From: Bradyrhizobium sp. SZCCT0148
GTDB taxonomy: Bacteria > Pseudomonadota > Alphaproteobacteria > Rhizobiales > Xanthobacteraceae
Assembly (NCBI RefSeq): GCF_018129985.1
Contig: NZ_JAFCKT010000002.1
Span: 186,001-250,000, forward strand
Length of the DNA stretch: 64,000 nt
Direction of reading: 5' to 3'
The notes under the pieces are model-generated. The model did not search any database. It had not been told where the DNA came from and saw nothing but the letters and a program-made list of their open reading frames with translations. Shown here piece by piece: positions 55,102 through 64,000 of this stretch; within the stretch, counting starts at the first letter, position 1; each line of letters starts with the position of its first letter. The translations under genes and the position numbers were made by a program.

Positions 55102-55662
55102 CTAGCCCGTCGCCAGGCTTTCGATCGTCAAATTCCGGTTGGTGTAGACGCAGATGTCGGCGGCGATGTCGAGGGAGCGGCGGACGATGGCCTCGGCGTC
55201 CTTGTCGGTGTCGAGCAGCGCGCGTGCCGCGGCCAGCGCGTAATTGCCGCCGGAGCCGATCGCCATGACGCCGGCCTCGGGTTCGAGCACGTCGCCGGTG
55301 CCTGTCAGAACCAGGGAGACGTCCTTGTCGGCCACGATCATCATGGCCTCCAGCCGCCGCAGATAGCGGTCGGTTCGCCAGTCTTTGGCAAGCTCGACCG
55401 CGGCCCGGGTCAGCTGCCCCGGATATTGCTCGAGCTTGGCCTCCAGCCGCTCAAACAGGGTGAAGGCGTCGGCCGTCGCGCCGGCAAAGCCGCCGATCAC
55501 GTCGCCCTTGCCGAGTTTCCGGACCTTTTTGGCATTGGACTTGATGACCGTCTGGCCGATCGAGACCTGGCCGTCGCCGCCAACCACCACCTTGCCGCCC
55601 TTGCGGACCGTCAAGATCGTGGTGCCGTGCCAGCCCGGCGAGCTGTTCTGGGAAGCCTGCAT
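55102..55662 (-). CDS. hslV: ATP-dependent protease subunit HslV (ClpQ)
   Basis: 186 residues, threonine peptidase. The propeptide ([13 protein letters not shown], 13 residues) is followed by [37 protein letters not shown], so the mature enzyme should begin with catalytic Thr14. [28 protein letters not shown] and [30 protein letters not shown] complete the fold. It is the proteolytic chamber of the HslUV complex. It heads an operon that ends with hslU and is preceded by a heat-shock-type promoter. It is divergent from hisB. Confidence 0.96.
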   Translation of the reverse strand: MQASQNSSPGWHGTTILTVRKGGKVVVGGDGQVSIGQTVIKSNAKKVRKLGKGDVIGGFAGATADAFTLFERLEAKLEQYPGQLTRAAVELAKDWRTDRYLRRLEAMMIVADKDVSLVLTGTGDVLEPEAGVMAIGSGGNYALAAARALLDTDKDAEAIVRRSLDIAADICVYTNRNLTIESLATG

Positions 55663-55741
55663 GAATGATCCTCGCTATCCGCCTGATTTAGGCGGTCCGG
55701 CGCAGGCGCACAACGGGCCGTTCCGGGCCGGATTTCGCTCA

Positions 55742-55769
55742 CCATAGGTGGAAGTGCCGGCCTGCCAAG
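55742..55769 (-). promoter_or_regulatory. Heat-shock sigma-32 (RpoH) promoter of hslV
   Basis: On the minus strand: CTTG (55766-55769), exactly 17 bases, then CCTATGG (55742-55748). It matches the alphaproteobacterial RpoH pattern CTTG-N17-CyTATnT except in its last base. It lies 80 bp before the hslV start, as expected for a heat-shock protease operon. Confidence 0.7.
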
Positions 55770-55852
55770 GCGATCCCGCGGTAGCGAAGGCGTCATTTGG
55801 CTGTTAAAAGACCGGCGTTTTCGGCCCCGAGCCAGGATGAAAGCTAGTTTCA

Positions 55853-56446
55853 ATGCGCACCGCGACGATCAAGCGCAAGACCAAGGAAACCGAGATCGAG
55901 GTCACCGTGAACCTCGATGGCACCGGTGCGGCCGATATCGCGACCGGCATCGGCTTTTTCGACCATATGCTCGATCTCCTCGCCCGCCATTCCCGCATCG
56001 ACCTCACGGTCAAGGCGGTGGGCGATTTGCACATTGATTATCACCATACCACCGAAGACACCGGCATCGCGCTCGGCCAGGCGGTCAGGCAGGCGCTCGG
56101 CAACATGGCCGGCATTACCCGCTATGCCGGCGTGCATATGCCGATGGACGAGACGCTGTCGCGCGTGGTCATCGACATCTCGGGCCGCCCGTTCCTGGTG
56201 TTCAAGGCCGACTTTCCCCGCAACAAGATCGGCGAGTTCGACACCGAGCTGGTGCGCGAGTGGTTCCAGGCCTTTGCCATGAATGCCGGCGTGACTCTGC
56301 ACGTCGAGACCCTATATGGCGATAACAGCCACCATATCGCCGAGTCCTGCTTCAAGGGCTTGGCGCGGGCGCTGCGCACCGCGGTCGCGATCGATCCGAA
56401 AGCGGCGGGAGAGATCCCGTCCACCAAGGGCTCGCTCGGCGGCTGA
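55853..56446 (+). CDS. hisB: Imidazoleglycerol-phosphate dehydratase
   Basis: 197 residues, monofunctional His[38 protein letters not shown] at the start, [21 protein letters not shown] with the manganese-binding His cluster near residue 65, and [24 protein letters not shown] near residue 160. It lacks the phosphatase domain of enteric HisB. It performs the sixth step of histidine synthesis, and heads hisB-DUF2628-hisH-hisA-hisF-hisE. Confidence 0.97.
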   Translation: MRTATIKRKTKETEIEVTVNLDGTGAADIATGIGFFDHMLDLLARHSRIDLTVKAVGDLHIDYHHTTEDTGIALGQAVRQALGNMAGITRYAGVHMPMDETLSRVVIDISGRPFLVFKADFPRNKIGEFDTELVREWFQAFAMNAGVTLHVETLYGDNSHHIAESCFKGLARALRTAVAIDPKAAGEIPSTKGSLGG

Positions 56447-56511
56447 CGTCTTTCGGCCGGCGGCACGCGCCGCTTGCGGTATCACTGAATTCTTGGGAAC
56501 GGGGCATCACC

Positions 56512-57042
56512 ATGCCTGTCTATACAGTTCATGCTCCCTCGCCCGCTGGAGCCGATCTGCGCGCGACCGACAAGTTCGTGTTCGTGCGCGACGGATTCCA
56601 TTTCTGGGCCATGATCTTCGGTCCGCTCTGGCTGCTGTGGAACAGGCTGTGGCTGGCGCTGATCGGCTTTCTGGTGTTCGTCGCGGCGTTCAATGCCGGA
56701 CTGTCGAGCCTTGGCGTCGGGCGTGGTTCGATCTTCTTCGCAGATCTCATCGTCGCGCTCCTGATGGGCCTCGAAGCCTCGAGCCTGCGCCGCTGGACGC
56801 TGTCGCGCGGAAAATGGCGGCAGCTCGACGTGGTTGTTGCGGACGACGAGGACACCGCCGAGCGCCGCTTCTTCGAGCGTTGGAGCCAGAAGCAGCACGG
56901 CATCGTCAACGATCAATGGGCCGTCGATCGCGGTGGCCCGCCGCCGACCCGCAGCGTGCCGGGTCAGCAATTCTCGAACCCGCCGCCGATTCCGGCCGGC
57001 GGCATCATCGGGTTGTTTCCAGAACCGGGAGGGTCAAGATGA
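56512..57042 (+). CDS. DUF2628 domain protein in the histidine operon
   Basis: 176 residues: [39 protein letters not shown] with two to three short hydrophobic segments, and [50 protein letters not shown]. This is the DUF2628 pattern. A Pro-rich C-terminal tail follows. The function is unknown; it has no recognisable enzyme motif. It lies between hisB and hisH and its stop overlaps the hisH start (atga), so its translation is tied to histidine synthesis genes. Confidence 0.8.
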   Translation: MPVYTVHAPSPAGADLRATDKFVFVRDGFHFWAMIFGPLWLLWNRLWLALIGFLVFVAAFNAGLSSLGVGRGSIFFADLIVALLMGLEASSLRRWTLSRGKWRQLDVVVADDEDTAERRFFERWSQKQHGIVNDQWAVDRGGPPPTRSVPGQQFSNPPPIPAGGIIGLFPEPGGSR

Positions 57043-57689
57043 GCGTCGCCATCATCGATTACGGTTCCGGGAATCTGCATTCCGCCGCCAAGGCATTCGA
57101 ACGCGCCGCCCGCAGCCTCGAAAATCCGCAAAAGGTCTTCGTCACCAGCGACCCCGACCAGGCCTACGAGGCCGATCGTCTGGTGCTGCCGGGCGTCGGC
57201 GCCTTCGCCGATTGCCGGCGCGGGCTGGATGCCGTCAACGGCATGGTCGAAGCGATCACCGAAGCGGTGCGCGTCAAGGCGCGGCCGTTCTTCGGCATCT
57301 GCGTCGGCATGCAGCTGATGGCGAGCCGCGGCAAGGAGCATGTCATCACCGATGGCCTGAACTGGATCGGCGGCGACGTCGAGAAGATCACGCCGCGTGA
57401 CGAGAGCCTGAAGATCCCGCACATGGGCTGGAACACGCTCGACCTGTTGCAGGAACATCCGGTGCTGAACAAGCTGCCGCTCGGCCCGAAAGGCCAGCAC
57501 GCTTATTTCGTGCACTCCTACCACCTCAACGCCGTTAACGAGGCGGACGTGCTCGCGCGCGCCGACTACGGCGGGCCGGTGACCGCCATCGTCGGCAAGG
57601 ACACCGCCATCGGCACGCAGTTTCACCCCGAGAAGAGCCAGCGCTTCGGCCTCGCTTTGATCTCGAACTTTTTGCGATGGAAACCGTGA
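57039..57689 (+). CDS. hisH: Imidazole glycerol phosphate synthase, glutaminase subunit HisH
   Basis: 216 residues, class I glutamine amidotransferase: [21 protein letters not shown] at the start, [25 protein letters not shown] with the nucleophile Cys near residue 88, and [14 protein letters not shown] with the catalytic His and Glu. It releases ammonia that HisF uses to form the imidazole ring and AICAR. The ATG overlaps the DUF2628 stop. Its end overlaps hisA by 13 bp. Confidence 0.97.
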   Translation: MSVAIIDYGSGNLHSAAKAFERAARSLENPQKVFVTSDPDQAYEADRLVLPGVGAFADCRRGLDAVNGMVEAITEAVRVKARPFFGICVGMQLMASRGKEHVITDGLNWIGGDVEKITPRDESLKIPHMGWNTLDLLQEHPVLNKLPLGPKGQHAYFVHSYHLNAVNEADVLARADYGGPVTAIVGKDTAIGTQFHPEKSQRFGLALISNFLRWKP

Positions 57690-58429
57690 TTCTCTTCCCC
57701 GCGATAGATCTCAAGAACGGCCAGTGCGTGCGCCTCGAGCAAGGCGACATGGCGCGCGCGACCGTGTTCAACCTCAATCCGGCCGCACAGGCGCAGAGCT
57801 TTGTCGAGCAGGGTTTCGAGTATCTCCACGTCGTCGACCTCGACGGTGCCTTCGCCGGCAAGCCGGTGAATGCGCAAGCCGTCGAGGCGATGCTGAAGAC
57901 GATCAGGATTCCGGTGCAGCTCGGCGGCGGCATTCGCGATCTCAAGACCGTCGAAGCCTGGCTCGACAAGGGCATCACCCGCGTCATCATCGGCACCGCC
58001 GCGGTGCGCGATCCGGAGTTGGTGAAGGCTGCGGCGAAGAAATTCCCCGGCCGCGTCGCGGTCGGGCTGGACGCGCGCGACGGCAAGGTCGCGGTCGAGG
58101 GCTGGGCCGAGACTTCGCAAGTTACAGTGCTGGAGATCGCGCAACGCTTCGAGGATGCCGGCGTTGCTGCCATCATCTTCACCGACATCGCGCGCGACGG
58201 CCTGCTCAAGGGCCTGAACCTCGATGCGACCATTGCGCTGGCCGACGCCATCACAATTCCCGTGATTGCCTCCGGCGGCCTCGCCTCGATCGAGGACGTC
58301 AAGGCGATGCTGACACCGCGCGCCAAAAAGCTGGCCGGCGCGATTGCCGGCCGCGCGCTCTATGACGGCCGGCTCGATCCCGCCGCCGCCCTCACCTTGA
58401 TCCGCAACGCGCGTGCGCCTGGGAGCTGA
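57677..58429 (+). CDS. hisA: ProFAR isomerase HisA
   Basis: 250 residues, (beta-alpha)8 barrel: [21 protein letters not shown] at the start with the catalytic Asp, [50 protein letters not shown] with the second catalytic Asp, and [20 protein letters not shown]. The two phosphate-binding sites are intact. It catalyses the fourth step of histidine synthesis. It overlaps hisH by 13 bp and is followed by hisF after 2 bp. Confidence 0.97.
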   Translation: METVILFPAIDLKNGQCVRLEQGDMARATVFNLNPAAQAQSFVEQGFEYLHVVDLDGAFAGKPVNAQAVEAMLKTIRIPVQLGGGIRDLKTVEAWLDKGITRVIIGTAAVRDPELVKAAAKKFPGRVAVGLDARDGKVAVEGWAETSQVTVLEIAQRFEDAGVAAIIFTDIARDGLLKGLNLDATIALADAITIPVIASGGLASIEDVKAMLTPRAKKLAGAIAGRALYDGRLDPAAALTLIRNARAPGS

Positions 58430-58431
58430 AG

Positions 58432-59208
58432 ATGTTCAAGGTGCGCGTAATCCCCTGCCTCGACGTCAAGGACGGCCGCGTCGTCAAGGGCGTCAACTTC
58501 GTCGATCTCAGGGATGCCGGCGACCCCGTCGAAGCCGCGATCGCCTATGACGCCGCCGGCGCCGACGAGCTCACCTTCCTCGATATCACCGCGACCCATG
58601 AGAACCGCGGCATCATGCTGGACGTCGTCCGTCGCACCGCTGAGGCGTGCTTCATGCCGGTAACCGTCGGCGGCGGCGTGCGCGAGGTCAACGACATCAA
58701 GACGCTGCTGCGCGCCGGCGCCGACAAGGTCTCGATCAACAGCGCCGCGGTATCCCGTCGCGAGTTCGTCAAGGAAGCAGCCGAAAAATTCGGCGAGCAA
58801 TGCGTGGTGGTTGCGATCGACGCCAAGCGGGTCAAGCGTGCCGGCGGTGGCGAGCGCTGGGAGATCTTCACCCATGGCGGCCGCAACTCGACCGGCATCG
58901 ATGCCATCGAATATGCTCAGGAGGTGGTCTCGCTCGGCGCCGGTGAGATCCTGCTGACCTCGATGGATCGCGACGGCACGCGGCAGGGATTCGACATCCC
59001 GCTGACCCGGGCAATCGCCGACAGCGTTGCCGTGCCCGTGATCGCCTCGGGCGGCGTCGGCAATCTCGACCACCTCGTCGACGGCATCCGCGACGGCCAC
59101 GCCACGGCCGTGCTCGCCGCCTCGATCTTCCATTTCGGGGAATTCACCATTCGTGAAGCCAAGGAGCACATGGCGCGGCGCGGGTTACCCATGCGCCTGG
59201 ATGCCTGA
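58432..59208 (+). CDS. hisF: Imidazole glycerol phosphate synthase, cyclase subunit HisF
   Basis: 258 residues, barrel: [35 protein letters not shown] with catalytic Asp11, [75 protein letters not shown] with catalytic Asp130 region, and [19 protein letters not shown]. It closes the imidazole ring using ammonia channelled from HisH. Confidence 0.97.
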   Translation: MFKVRVIPCLDVKDGRVVKGVNFVDLRDAGDPVEAAIAYDAAGADELTFLDITATHENRGIMLDVVRRTAEACFMPVTVGGGVREVNDIKTLLRAGADKVSINSAAVSRREFVKEAAEKFGEQCVVVAIDAKRVKRAGGGERWEIFTHGGRNSTGIDAIEYAQEVVSLGAGEILLTSMDRDGTRQGFDIPLTRAIADSVAVPVIASGGVGNLDHLVDGIRDGHATAVLAASIFHFGEFTIREAKEHMARRGLPMRLDA

Positions 59209-59284
59209 CGACTCCGCTTCATAAAAATGCTACAGTGGCCGCCGGGGATGGGCCTCTGGCTTTGTGTGTTTTCGAGTAATTCCG

Positions 59285-59605
59285 ATGCCGCGTTTCACGA
59301 TCCACGATCTGGCCGAGACGATCGACGCCCGCGCGGCGGCCGGTGGCGAAGCGTCCTATACCCGAAAGCTTCTCGACAAGGGTGCCGAGCATTGCGCCAA
59401 GAAGTTCGGTGAGGAGGCAGTCGAAACCGTAATCGCAGCAGTCGAAAACGATCGCGCGCATCTGATCGCTGAGAGTGCCGATCTGCTCTATCACTTCCTT
59501 GTGCTGCTCAAGTCCCGCGGCATAAAGCTGGAAGAGGTGGAAGCCACGCTCGACAAGCGTACGAACATGTCGGGGTTGGAAGAGAAAGCGTCGCGTAAGG
59601 GCTGA
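59285..59605 (+). CDS. hisE: Phosphoribosyl-ATP pyrophosphatase HisE
   Basis: 106 residues: [79 protein letters not shown], the helical MazG-like fold with the KKFGEEAVE metal-binding segment. It performs the second step of histidine synthesis. HisI is not in this window. The ATG at 59285 gives the family's usual start; a GTG 21 bases upstream is also in frame. Confidence 0.95.
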   Translation: MPRFTIHDLAETIDARAAAGGEASYTRKLLDKGAEHCAKKFGEEAVETVIAAVENDRAHLIAESADLLYHFLVLLKSRGIKLEEVEATLDKRTNMSGLEEKASRKG

Positions 59606-59633
59606 CATAAGCCTCAACGGAGAAGGTTGCGTC

Positions 59634-60590
59634 ATGGATATCCGCGCACCCGAGCAGCAGTATAATCCGTACCGCATCTATTCGCGCGAGGAGTGGGCGC
59701 GTCTGCGCGACGACACGCCGATGACGCTGGAGCCGGGGGAGTTCGACCGGCTGCGCTCGCTCCATGACCGCCTCGATCTCAAGGAAGTCGAGGACATCTA
59801 TCTTCCGCTGTCGCGCCTGCTCTCGATCTATGTCGATGCGATGCAGCGCCTGTATTACGCGGAGCGCCAGTTTCTCAACATCCGCGATCGCAAGATGCCC
59901 TACATCATCGGCGTCGCCGGTTCGGTCGCGGTCGGAAAATCCACCACCGCCCGCGTGCTCCAGGCGCTGCTGGCGCGCTGGTCGCCGCGTCCGAAGGTCG
60001 AACTGATCACCACCGACGGATTTCTCTACCCGAAGGCCCTGCTCGAACAGCAGGGCATCCTGCAGAAGAAGGGCTTTCCGGAAAGCTACGACCTGCCGCT
60101 GCTGCTCAATTTTCTGTCCGACATCAAGTCGGGACGCCGCCATGTCCGCTCGCCGGTCTATTCACATCTGACCTACGACATCGTGCCGAACGAATGGGCC
60201 GAAATCGACCAACCCGACATCCTGATCGTTGAGGGCGTCAACGTGCTGCAGACCGGCAAGCTGCCGCGCGACGGGAAGGCGGTGCCGGTGGTCTCCGACT
60301 TCTTCGATTTCTCGGTCTATATCGATGCCGACGAGGCGGCGCTGCGACGCTGGTACATCAAGCGCTTCCTGGCGCTGCGCGACACCGCGTTCACCAACCC
60401 GAAATCCTACTTCAACCGCTATGCGCTGCTGTCGGACGAGGAAGCCACCGCCACCGCGACCGCGATCTGGGAGCGCACCAACCTCGCCAATCTCGAGGAC
60501 AACATCCTGCCGACCCGCCCCCGCGCGACGCTGATCCTGAAGAAGGGTGCCGATCACGCGGTGGAGAGCGTCGCGCTCCGACGGCTGTAA
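59634..60590 (+). CDS. coaA: Pantothenate kinase (type I, CoaA)
   Basis: 318 residues: [22 protein letters not shown] near the start, P-loop [24 protein letters not shown] near residue 95, [19 protein letters not shown] and [16 protein letters not shown] with the catalytic and inhibitor-binding residues, and [47 protein letters not shown]. It phosphorylates pantothenate, the first step to CoA, and type I enzymes are feedback-inhibited by CoA. It begins 28 bp after hisE and is probably on the same transcript. Confidence 0.96.
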   Translation: MDIRAPEQQYNPYRIYSREEWARLRDDTPMTLEPGEFDRLRSLHDRLDLKEVEDIYLPLSRLLSIYVDAMQRLYYAERQFLNIRDRKMPYIIGVAGSVAVGKSTTARVLQALLARWSPRPKVELITTDGFLYPKALLEQQGILQKKGFPESYDLPLLLNFLSDIKSGRRHVRSPVYSHLTYDIVPNEWAEIDQPDILIVEGVNVLQTGKLPRDGKAVPVVSDFFDFSVYIDADEAALRRWYIKRFLALRDTAFTNPKSYFNRYALLSDEEATATATAIWERTNLANLEDNILPTRPRATLILKKGADHAVESVALRRL

Positions 60591-60688
60591 CCGGAGCGGG
60601 CCACGGTGCTGCGCTTTTCGGGCAAGGTATCTTTTGTTGCAGACCGGAAATAGGTATTCGGCTATGACCTTCGGAACGCGAGGGCTCC

Positions 60689-60928
60689 ATGGTTGATCGT
60701 CTGAGAAGCGCCGCGGAGCAGCTCGAAGCGCCGACCTGCCCCGATTGCCATATCGAGATGAGGTGGTACCGCTCGGAACTGCTCGCGGACGAGCCGGTTC
60801 CGATCATCACGCATCTGTTCGTCTGCCCGCACTGCAAACGCGCCGGGCAGACCGACACGATCTTCAGGGGCGACCTTGGGTCTCCTGGCAAGCTGTCCGC
60901 GCCCCGCTTCATCGCGTACGCCGCTTAA
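60689..60928 (+). CDS. Small zinc-ribbon-like hypothetical protein
   Basis: 79 residues. Two CXXC pairs (CPDCH near residue 18 and CPHCK near residue 48), separated by about 28 residues, look like a zinc ribbon: APTCPDCHIEMRWYRSEL...THLFVCPHCKRAG. No known family beyond that. The ATG at 60689 is preceded by agggctcc. Its stop is 4 bp from the stop of the convergent AI-2E gene. Confidence 0.6.
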   Translation: MVDRLRSAAEQLEAPTCPDCHIEMRWYRSELLADEPVPIITHLFVCPHCKRAGQTDTIFRGDLGSPGKLSAPRFIAYAA

Positions 60929-60932
60929 TGGT

Positions 60933-61991
60933 TTACGTCCCCACGTCCCGGCGTTCTTTCGCGCTGACAAAGATGTGCCACGCCGTCAGAAACATTGCGG
61001 CGACGAGCGGGCCGATGACGAAGCCGTTCGCTCCGAAGGCTGCGAGGCCGCCCACGGTGGCGAGCAGCACAACATAGCTCGGCATCTGAATCGACTGTCC
61101 TACCAGGATGGGGCGGAGGAAATTGTCGGCCAAGCCGATCACGAAGATCCCGAAGGCGAGCAGAATGATTCCCTTCGTGACAGCGCCCGTCATTAGCAAA
61201 TAGAGGGCGGCCGGAACCCAGACCAGGGCGGAGCCGAGCACGGGAAGAAGCGAAAGGAGCGCCATGATGGCACCCGCCAGCAGCGGCGCAGTGAGGCCTA
61301 GGAGCCAAAAGATCACCCCGCCAAGCGCGCCCTGGATCAGCGCAACCAGGATGATCCCCTTGATGGTGCCACGAACCGCCAGCGTAAACGCATCCAGGAT
61401 CTCGGCGGTGTGGCTCGCGCGCAGCGGCAGCGCATTGCGGATGCGCAGGTTCAGGTCGTCGCCGTCGCGCAGCAGGAAGAACAGCACGTAGAGCATGACG
61501 AGGACGCTCGCGACAAACTCAGCCGTGAACTGACCTATGTTGAGCGCGTGCCCCGCCAGCTGCTGGCCGGCCGGGACCACCAGGCTCGATAGGCGTTCTT
61601 TCAGGGATGTCAGATCGATGCCGGCGAGCCGATCCGACATCGACACGGCCCAGTCCGGCAGCGCGGCTTTCAGCTGCTGTAGCGGATGAGTCAGATCGAT
61701 CTCGCCGGTCTGAACGCGCTGAACCACCTCGCCCCCCTGGTCGACGAGCGAAGCGATCACGACCCCGATGGGGATCAGGACCATGACGACCACGACGATC
61801 ACGGTGAAAAGCGCGGCGAGATTGTGCCATCCCGGCAATGTTCCCAGGCACCGTCGGTAGAAGGGCGCAAAAATGATCGCCAGCAGCGTGGCCCACAGCA
61901 ATGCGCCGGAAAACGGCCAAAGCACCCAGCCGAACGCGAGGGAGATCATGACAAGCCAGACTAGGAACGAGCGGTCTTCTGATGTTCTCAC
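60933..61991 (-). CDS. AI-2E family transporter (PF01594 type)
   Basis: 352 residues with about seven membrane helices: FLVWLVMISLAFGWVLWPFSGALLWATLLAIIFAPFYRR, LFTVIVVVVMVLIPIGVVIASLV, FVASVLVMLYVLFFLLRDG, IKGIILVALIQGALGGVIFWLLGLTAPLLAGAIMALLSLLPVLGSALVWVPAAL. This is the former PerM/TqsA family. Members export AI-2 or act as sodium/lithium antiporters; the role here cannot be told. The start looks like the GTG at 61991. Confidence 0.88.
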   Translation of the reverse strand: MRTSEDRSFLVWLVMISLAFGWVLWPFSGALLWATLLAIIFAPFYRRCLGTLPGWHNLAALFTVIVVVVMVLIPIGVVIASLVDQGGEVVQRVQTGEIDLTHPLQQLKAALPDWAVSMSDRLAGIDLTSLKERLSSLVVPAGQQLAGHALNIGQFTAEFVASVLVMLYVLFFLLRDGDDLNLRIRNALPLRASHTAEILDAFTLAVRGTIKGIILVALIQGALGGVIFWLLGLTAPLLAGAIMALLSLLPVLGSALVWVPAALYLLMTGAVTKGIILLAFGIFVIGLADNFLRPILVGQSIQMPSYVVLLATVGGLAAFGANGFVIGPLVAAMFLTAWHIFVSAKERRDVGT

Positions 61992-62105
61992 GTGTCAACG
62001 GCCCTTCAGTCGCTGCTTCCGGGACGTTGGTAGCACAGGACGGAGGCGGAGCGGCAAGTCACGCTCCGTCTCCGTCGCATCGGCCGCCGCGTTCGATGCA
62101 GTCAG

Positions 62106-62735
62106 TCACTTGCCGGTTTTCATGGTCCAATCGGCGAATTTGATGCGTCCTGCAAAGGTTGCGGAGCCCGAGGGACCGGCCTTGTAGACGAAAGCTTCGC
62201 CTTCCTGCACGTCGCCGGCCTCCTTACCGAAGGCATCGGCGATGTTGGTCTTGTGGGTGACCAGGAAGGTGTTGGTTCCGGCACGCGGCGGCGCGTCGAC
62301 GAGCTGACGCATGGCCTGTCCGGCCTTTGCGTTGGCGCCGGTCGGGTTCGCCATCCCCGATGCGCTGGCGTTGCTGCTGTCCGTCAAGGCGTCAATCGGC
62401 TTGACCTCCCGGCCGGTGATCAGCTTGCCGGCCTCGATCGCGCGATTGAGCCGGCTGGTATAGACATCGCCGATCGGGATCGCATGCTCCTTCACGGCCG
62501 CCCCGATCTGCCGTGCCATATCCCTGCCCTTGTCGCTGAGCTGGCGCTGCGCGCTCATGTCGTCGAACTTGAAGGGGTAGACGTCCTTCTGGCTGTCGTC
62601 GGTGGCGGTGTGCCGAAAGATCAGGACAAAGCCGCCTTGCTTGAGCGAGGCGATGAGCTCCGGCGTATCGGCTGCGGCCGGGCGGGATATTCCCGCGAGA
62701 CAAACAACGAGTGCGAGGCGGCAAAGCACGTTCAT
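62106..62735 (-). CDS. Periplasmic histidine phosphatase family protein
   Basis: 209 residues: a signal peptide (LCRLALVVCLAGISRPAAAD), then the phosphoglycerate-mutase-like fold with GGFVLIFRHTATDD, where the RHT in place of the RHG motif holds the catalytic His. VYTSRLNRAIEAGKLI supplies the second Arg, and FLVTHKTNIADAFG the second His. Substrate unknown. The ATG at 62735 has an aagga ribosome site; the frame is open 21 bases further up. Confidence 0.8.
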   Translation of the reverse strand: MNVLCRLALVVCLAGISRPAAADTPELIASLKQGGFVLIFRHTATDDSQKDVYPFKFDDMSAQRQLSDKGRDMARQIGAAVKEHAIPIGDVYTSRLNRAIEAGKLITGREVKPIDALTDSSNASASGMANPTGANAKAGQAMRQLVDAPPRAGTNTFLVTHKTNIADAFGKEAGDVQEGEAFVYKAGPSGSATFAGRIKFADWTMKTGK

Positions 62736-62843
62736 GCGCAAAGTCCTTCGCTGCAAAACGCCCCTTGGCCATGGTGACGCGCAATGCGGCCGACTTCAAT
62801 TATCGATTGAAGCCGCGATGAAGGTTCCCGCGCAATTGCGGGA

Positions 62844-64000
62844 TCAGACGGCCAGCCGCCGTGACGCCGCAAGCCCCGCCAGCGCTTCGTCCAGCTTGTC
62901 GCGATCGAGCGGCTTGATCAGGAATCCGGTCATGCCAGCCTCAAAGCAGGCATAGCGATCCTCCACCAGCGTATTGGCGGTGAGCGCGAGGATCGGCGTG
63001 TGCTGGCCGCCCGTCGCGGCCTCATGCGCGCGGATGCGCTTCGTCGCCTCGATGCCGTCGAGCTGCGGCATCTGGATGTCCATCAGCACGAGATCATAGG
63101 GCGTGCCGGCCGATGAAGCAGCGAGCCAAGACTCCAGCGCGGCCTCGCCGTGCACGGCGATGACGACGCGATGGCCGAGCTTCGTCAGCAATGAGCGCAT
63201 CAACAGCGCGTTGATCTCATTGTCCTCGGCGACGAGGATCGACATGCCTTTGGCAGCGGTCGTTCCGGCGGCGTCAGCCGGAGGTTCCGGCGCAAGATCG
63301 GGCGAGGCGACCTCCGGCGTCAGCGCAAGGCGCGCAGCGAGAGAGGCCGCCCGCAGCGGCTTCACAAGAAAGCCGGTGAAGGCCGGCGACAGCTTTTCGT
63401 GACGCGAGCTGGAGGTCAGCAGCACGAGACGCTGCAGCGCATGCGCGCGGGCTTTTTCGCCGAGCTGGTCGGCTGCGGCGGGGCCAACCGCACGATCGAT
63501 CAGCACCGCGTGCCATGAGCGTTCCGGCAGCAGCGCTTCGGCGACCGCCACATCCGCAACCATGCAGGTCTGGCCACCCCAGCGCTCGAGGCGCCGCGCG
63601 ATCAGCGAGGCCTCGATGCCGTCGGCGACGAGGAGCAACGACTTGCCCGCGAGGTCAGGGCTTGGAAAGGCCGTCTGTCCCGCGCTGGCTTGCGACGGCG
63701 GAAGCGGCACCGCGATCTCGAAGGTCGAACCTTTGCCCGGCTCGCTCACGAGCGTGATCCGGCCGCCCATGCGCTTGACGATGCGCTCGCTGATGGAAAG
63801 GCCAAGGCCGGTGCCGCCGTAGGTGCGGGCGACGCGCTCGTCGGCCTGCTCGAATTCGCGGAAGATGCGCTGCTGCGCCTCCGGCGCAATGCCGATTCCG
63901 GTGTCCCGGACCAGGAAGCTGATCTCGTTCGGCCAGATGCCGGGCTCGACGATCAATGCGACGCCGCCGGTGCTCGTGAATTTGATGGCGTTGCCCGCGA
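62844..64000 (-). CDS. Hybrid sensor histidine kinase / response regulator, C-terminal part (cut by window edge)
   Basis: The frame is open to the window end, so the start lies outside; about 385 residues are visible. The visible start is the kinase ATPase domain: NAIKFTSTGG (N box), VRDTGIGIAPEAQQRIFREFEQAD and GTGLGLSISERIVKRMGG (G2). A degenerate receiver follows, with one Asp lost from its acidic pair (LLLVADG) and a kept site HAVLIDRAVG. Then a canonical receiver: ILVAEDNEINALLMRSL, DLVLMDIQMPQLDG and LALTANTL, ending FLIKPLDRDKL. The input domain and histidine are not seen. Confidence 0.9.
   Translation of the reverse strand, partial: AGNAIKFTSTGGVALIVEPGIWPNEISFLVRDTGIGIAPEAQQRIFREFEQADERVARTYGGTGLGLSISERIVKRMGGRITLVSEPGKGSTFEIAVPLPPSQASAGQTAFPSPDLAGKSLLLVADGIEASLIARRLERWGGQTCMVADVAVAEALLPERSWHAVLIDRAVGPAAADQLGEKARAHALQRLVLLTSSSRHEKLSPAFTGFLVKPLRAASLAARLALTPEVASPDLAPEPPADAAGTTAAKGMSILVAEDNEINALLMRSLLTKLGHRVVIAVHGEAALESWLAASSAGTPYDLVLMDIQMPQLDGIEATKRIRAHEAATGGQHTPILALTANTLVEDRYACFEAGMTGFLIKPLDRDKLDEALAGLAASRRLAV

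Overview
The window reads as ordinary chromosome of a GC-rich alphaproteobacterium, most likely Bradyrhizobium or a close relative in the Nitrobacteraceae. This is inferred from protein character, the neighbourhood mnmE-mnmG-rsmG-parA-parB with rho and the ppsR-maf-coaE-dnaQ-secB block, hslV and hslU split by two genes, and short dispersed palindromes of a kind I associate with that group. I see no insertion sequence, phage, CRISPR array or rRNA. The window opens inside a MATE exporter gene and closes inside a hybrid histidine kinase gene.

Layout. 1-5.6 kb holds metabolic genes: a DsbA-type isomerase, a ketopantoate-reductase-like enzyme, a diheme cytochrome c with a sorbosone-dehydrogenase-type protein, and an epimerase. 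tRNA-Gly(GCC) lies at 5.7 kb. 6-12.5 kb has a thioredoxin-TPR chaperone, a LON-substrate-domain protein, a cytochrome b561, a TetR regulator with a divergent membrane gene and two palindromic operators, Trm112, a UbiH-type hydroxylase and TesB. 12.5-14.3 kb holds two tandem GYF-domain membrane paralogs. 14.5-18.4 kb has two consecutive glnK-amtB pairs for ammonium sensing and uptake. 18.6-31.3 kb has a GFA protein, an aminotransferase and ftsK behind a perfect CtrA-type site, lolA, exonuclease III, a small envelope-regulation cluster (cNMP-binding protein, CenR-like regulator, L,D-transpeptidase), a hydratase, a PLP-binding protein and two convergent diguanylate cyclases.

31.5-48.3 kb is the replication and segregation neighbourhood: leuS-lptE-holA, then parB, parA, rsmG, mnmG, mnmE and rho on the minus strand with four parS sites, then hemJ, a 457-bp gap with the marks of a chromosome origin, then ppsR, maf, coaE, dnaQ and secB. 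In Caulobacter and relatives the origin lies immediately upstream of the ppsR (RP001/CC0001) homolog, and the gap at 44.5-44.95 kb is in that position. It carries five GANTC methylation motifs in 58 bp and several DnaA-box-like 9-mers. hemE and aroE, which belong to this block in related genomes, are absent from it here.

48.7-60.6 kb has a Tim44-like protein, mltA, an Smr protein, an unknown membrane protein, an hslV-GNAT-DUF2585-hslU operon behind a good heat-shock-sigma promoter, and the histidine operon hisB-DUF2628-hisH-hisA-hisF-hisE followed by coaA. The end holds a zinc-ribbon-like small protein, an AI-2E family transporter, a histidine phosphatase and the hybrid kinase. The strongest candidates for new biology are the origin region, the parS cluster that contains the rsmG start codon, the two-palindrome TetR switch, the GYF-repeat membrane pair and the AmtB2 insertion.
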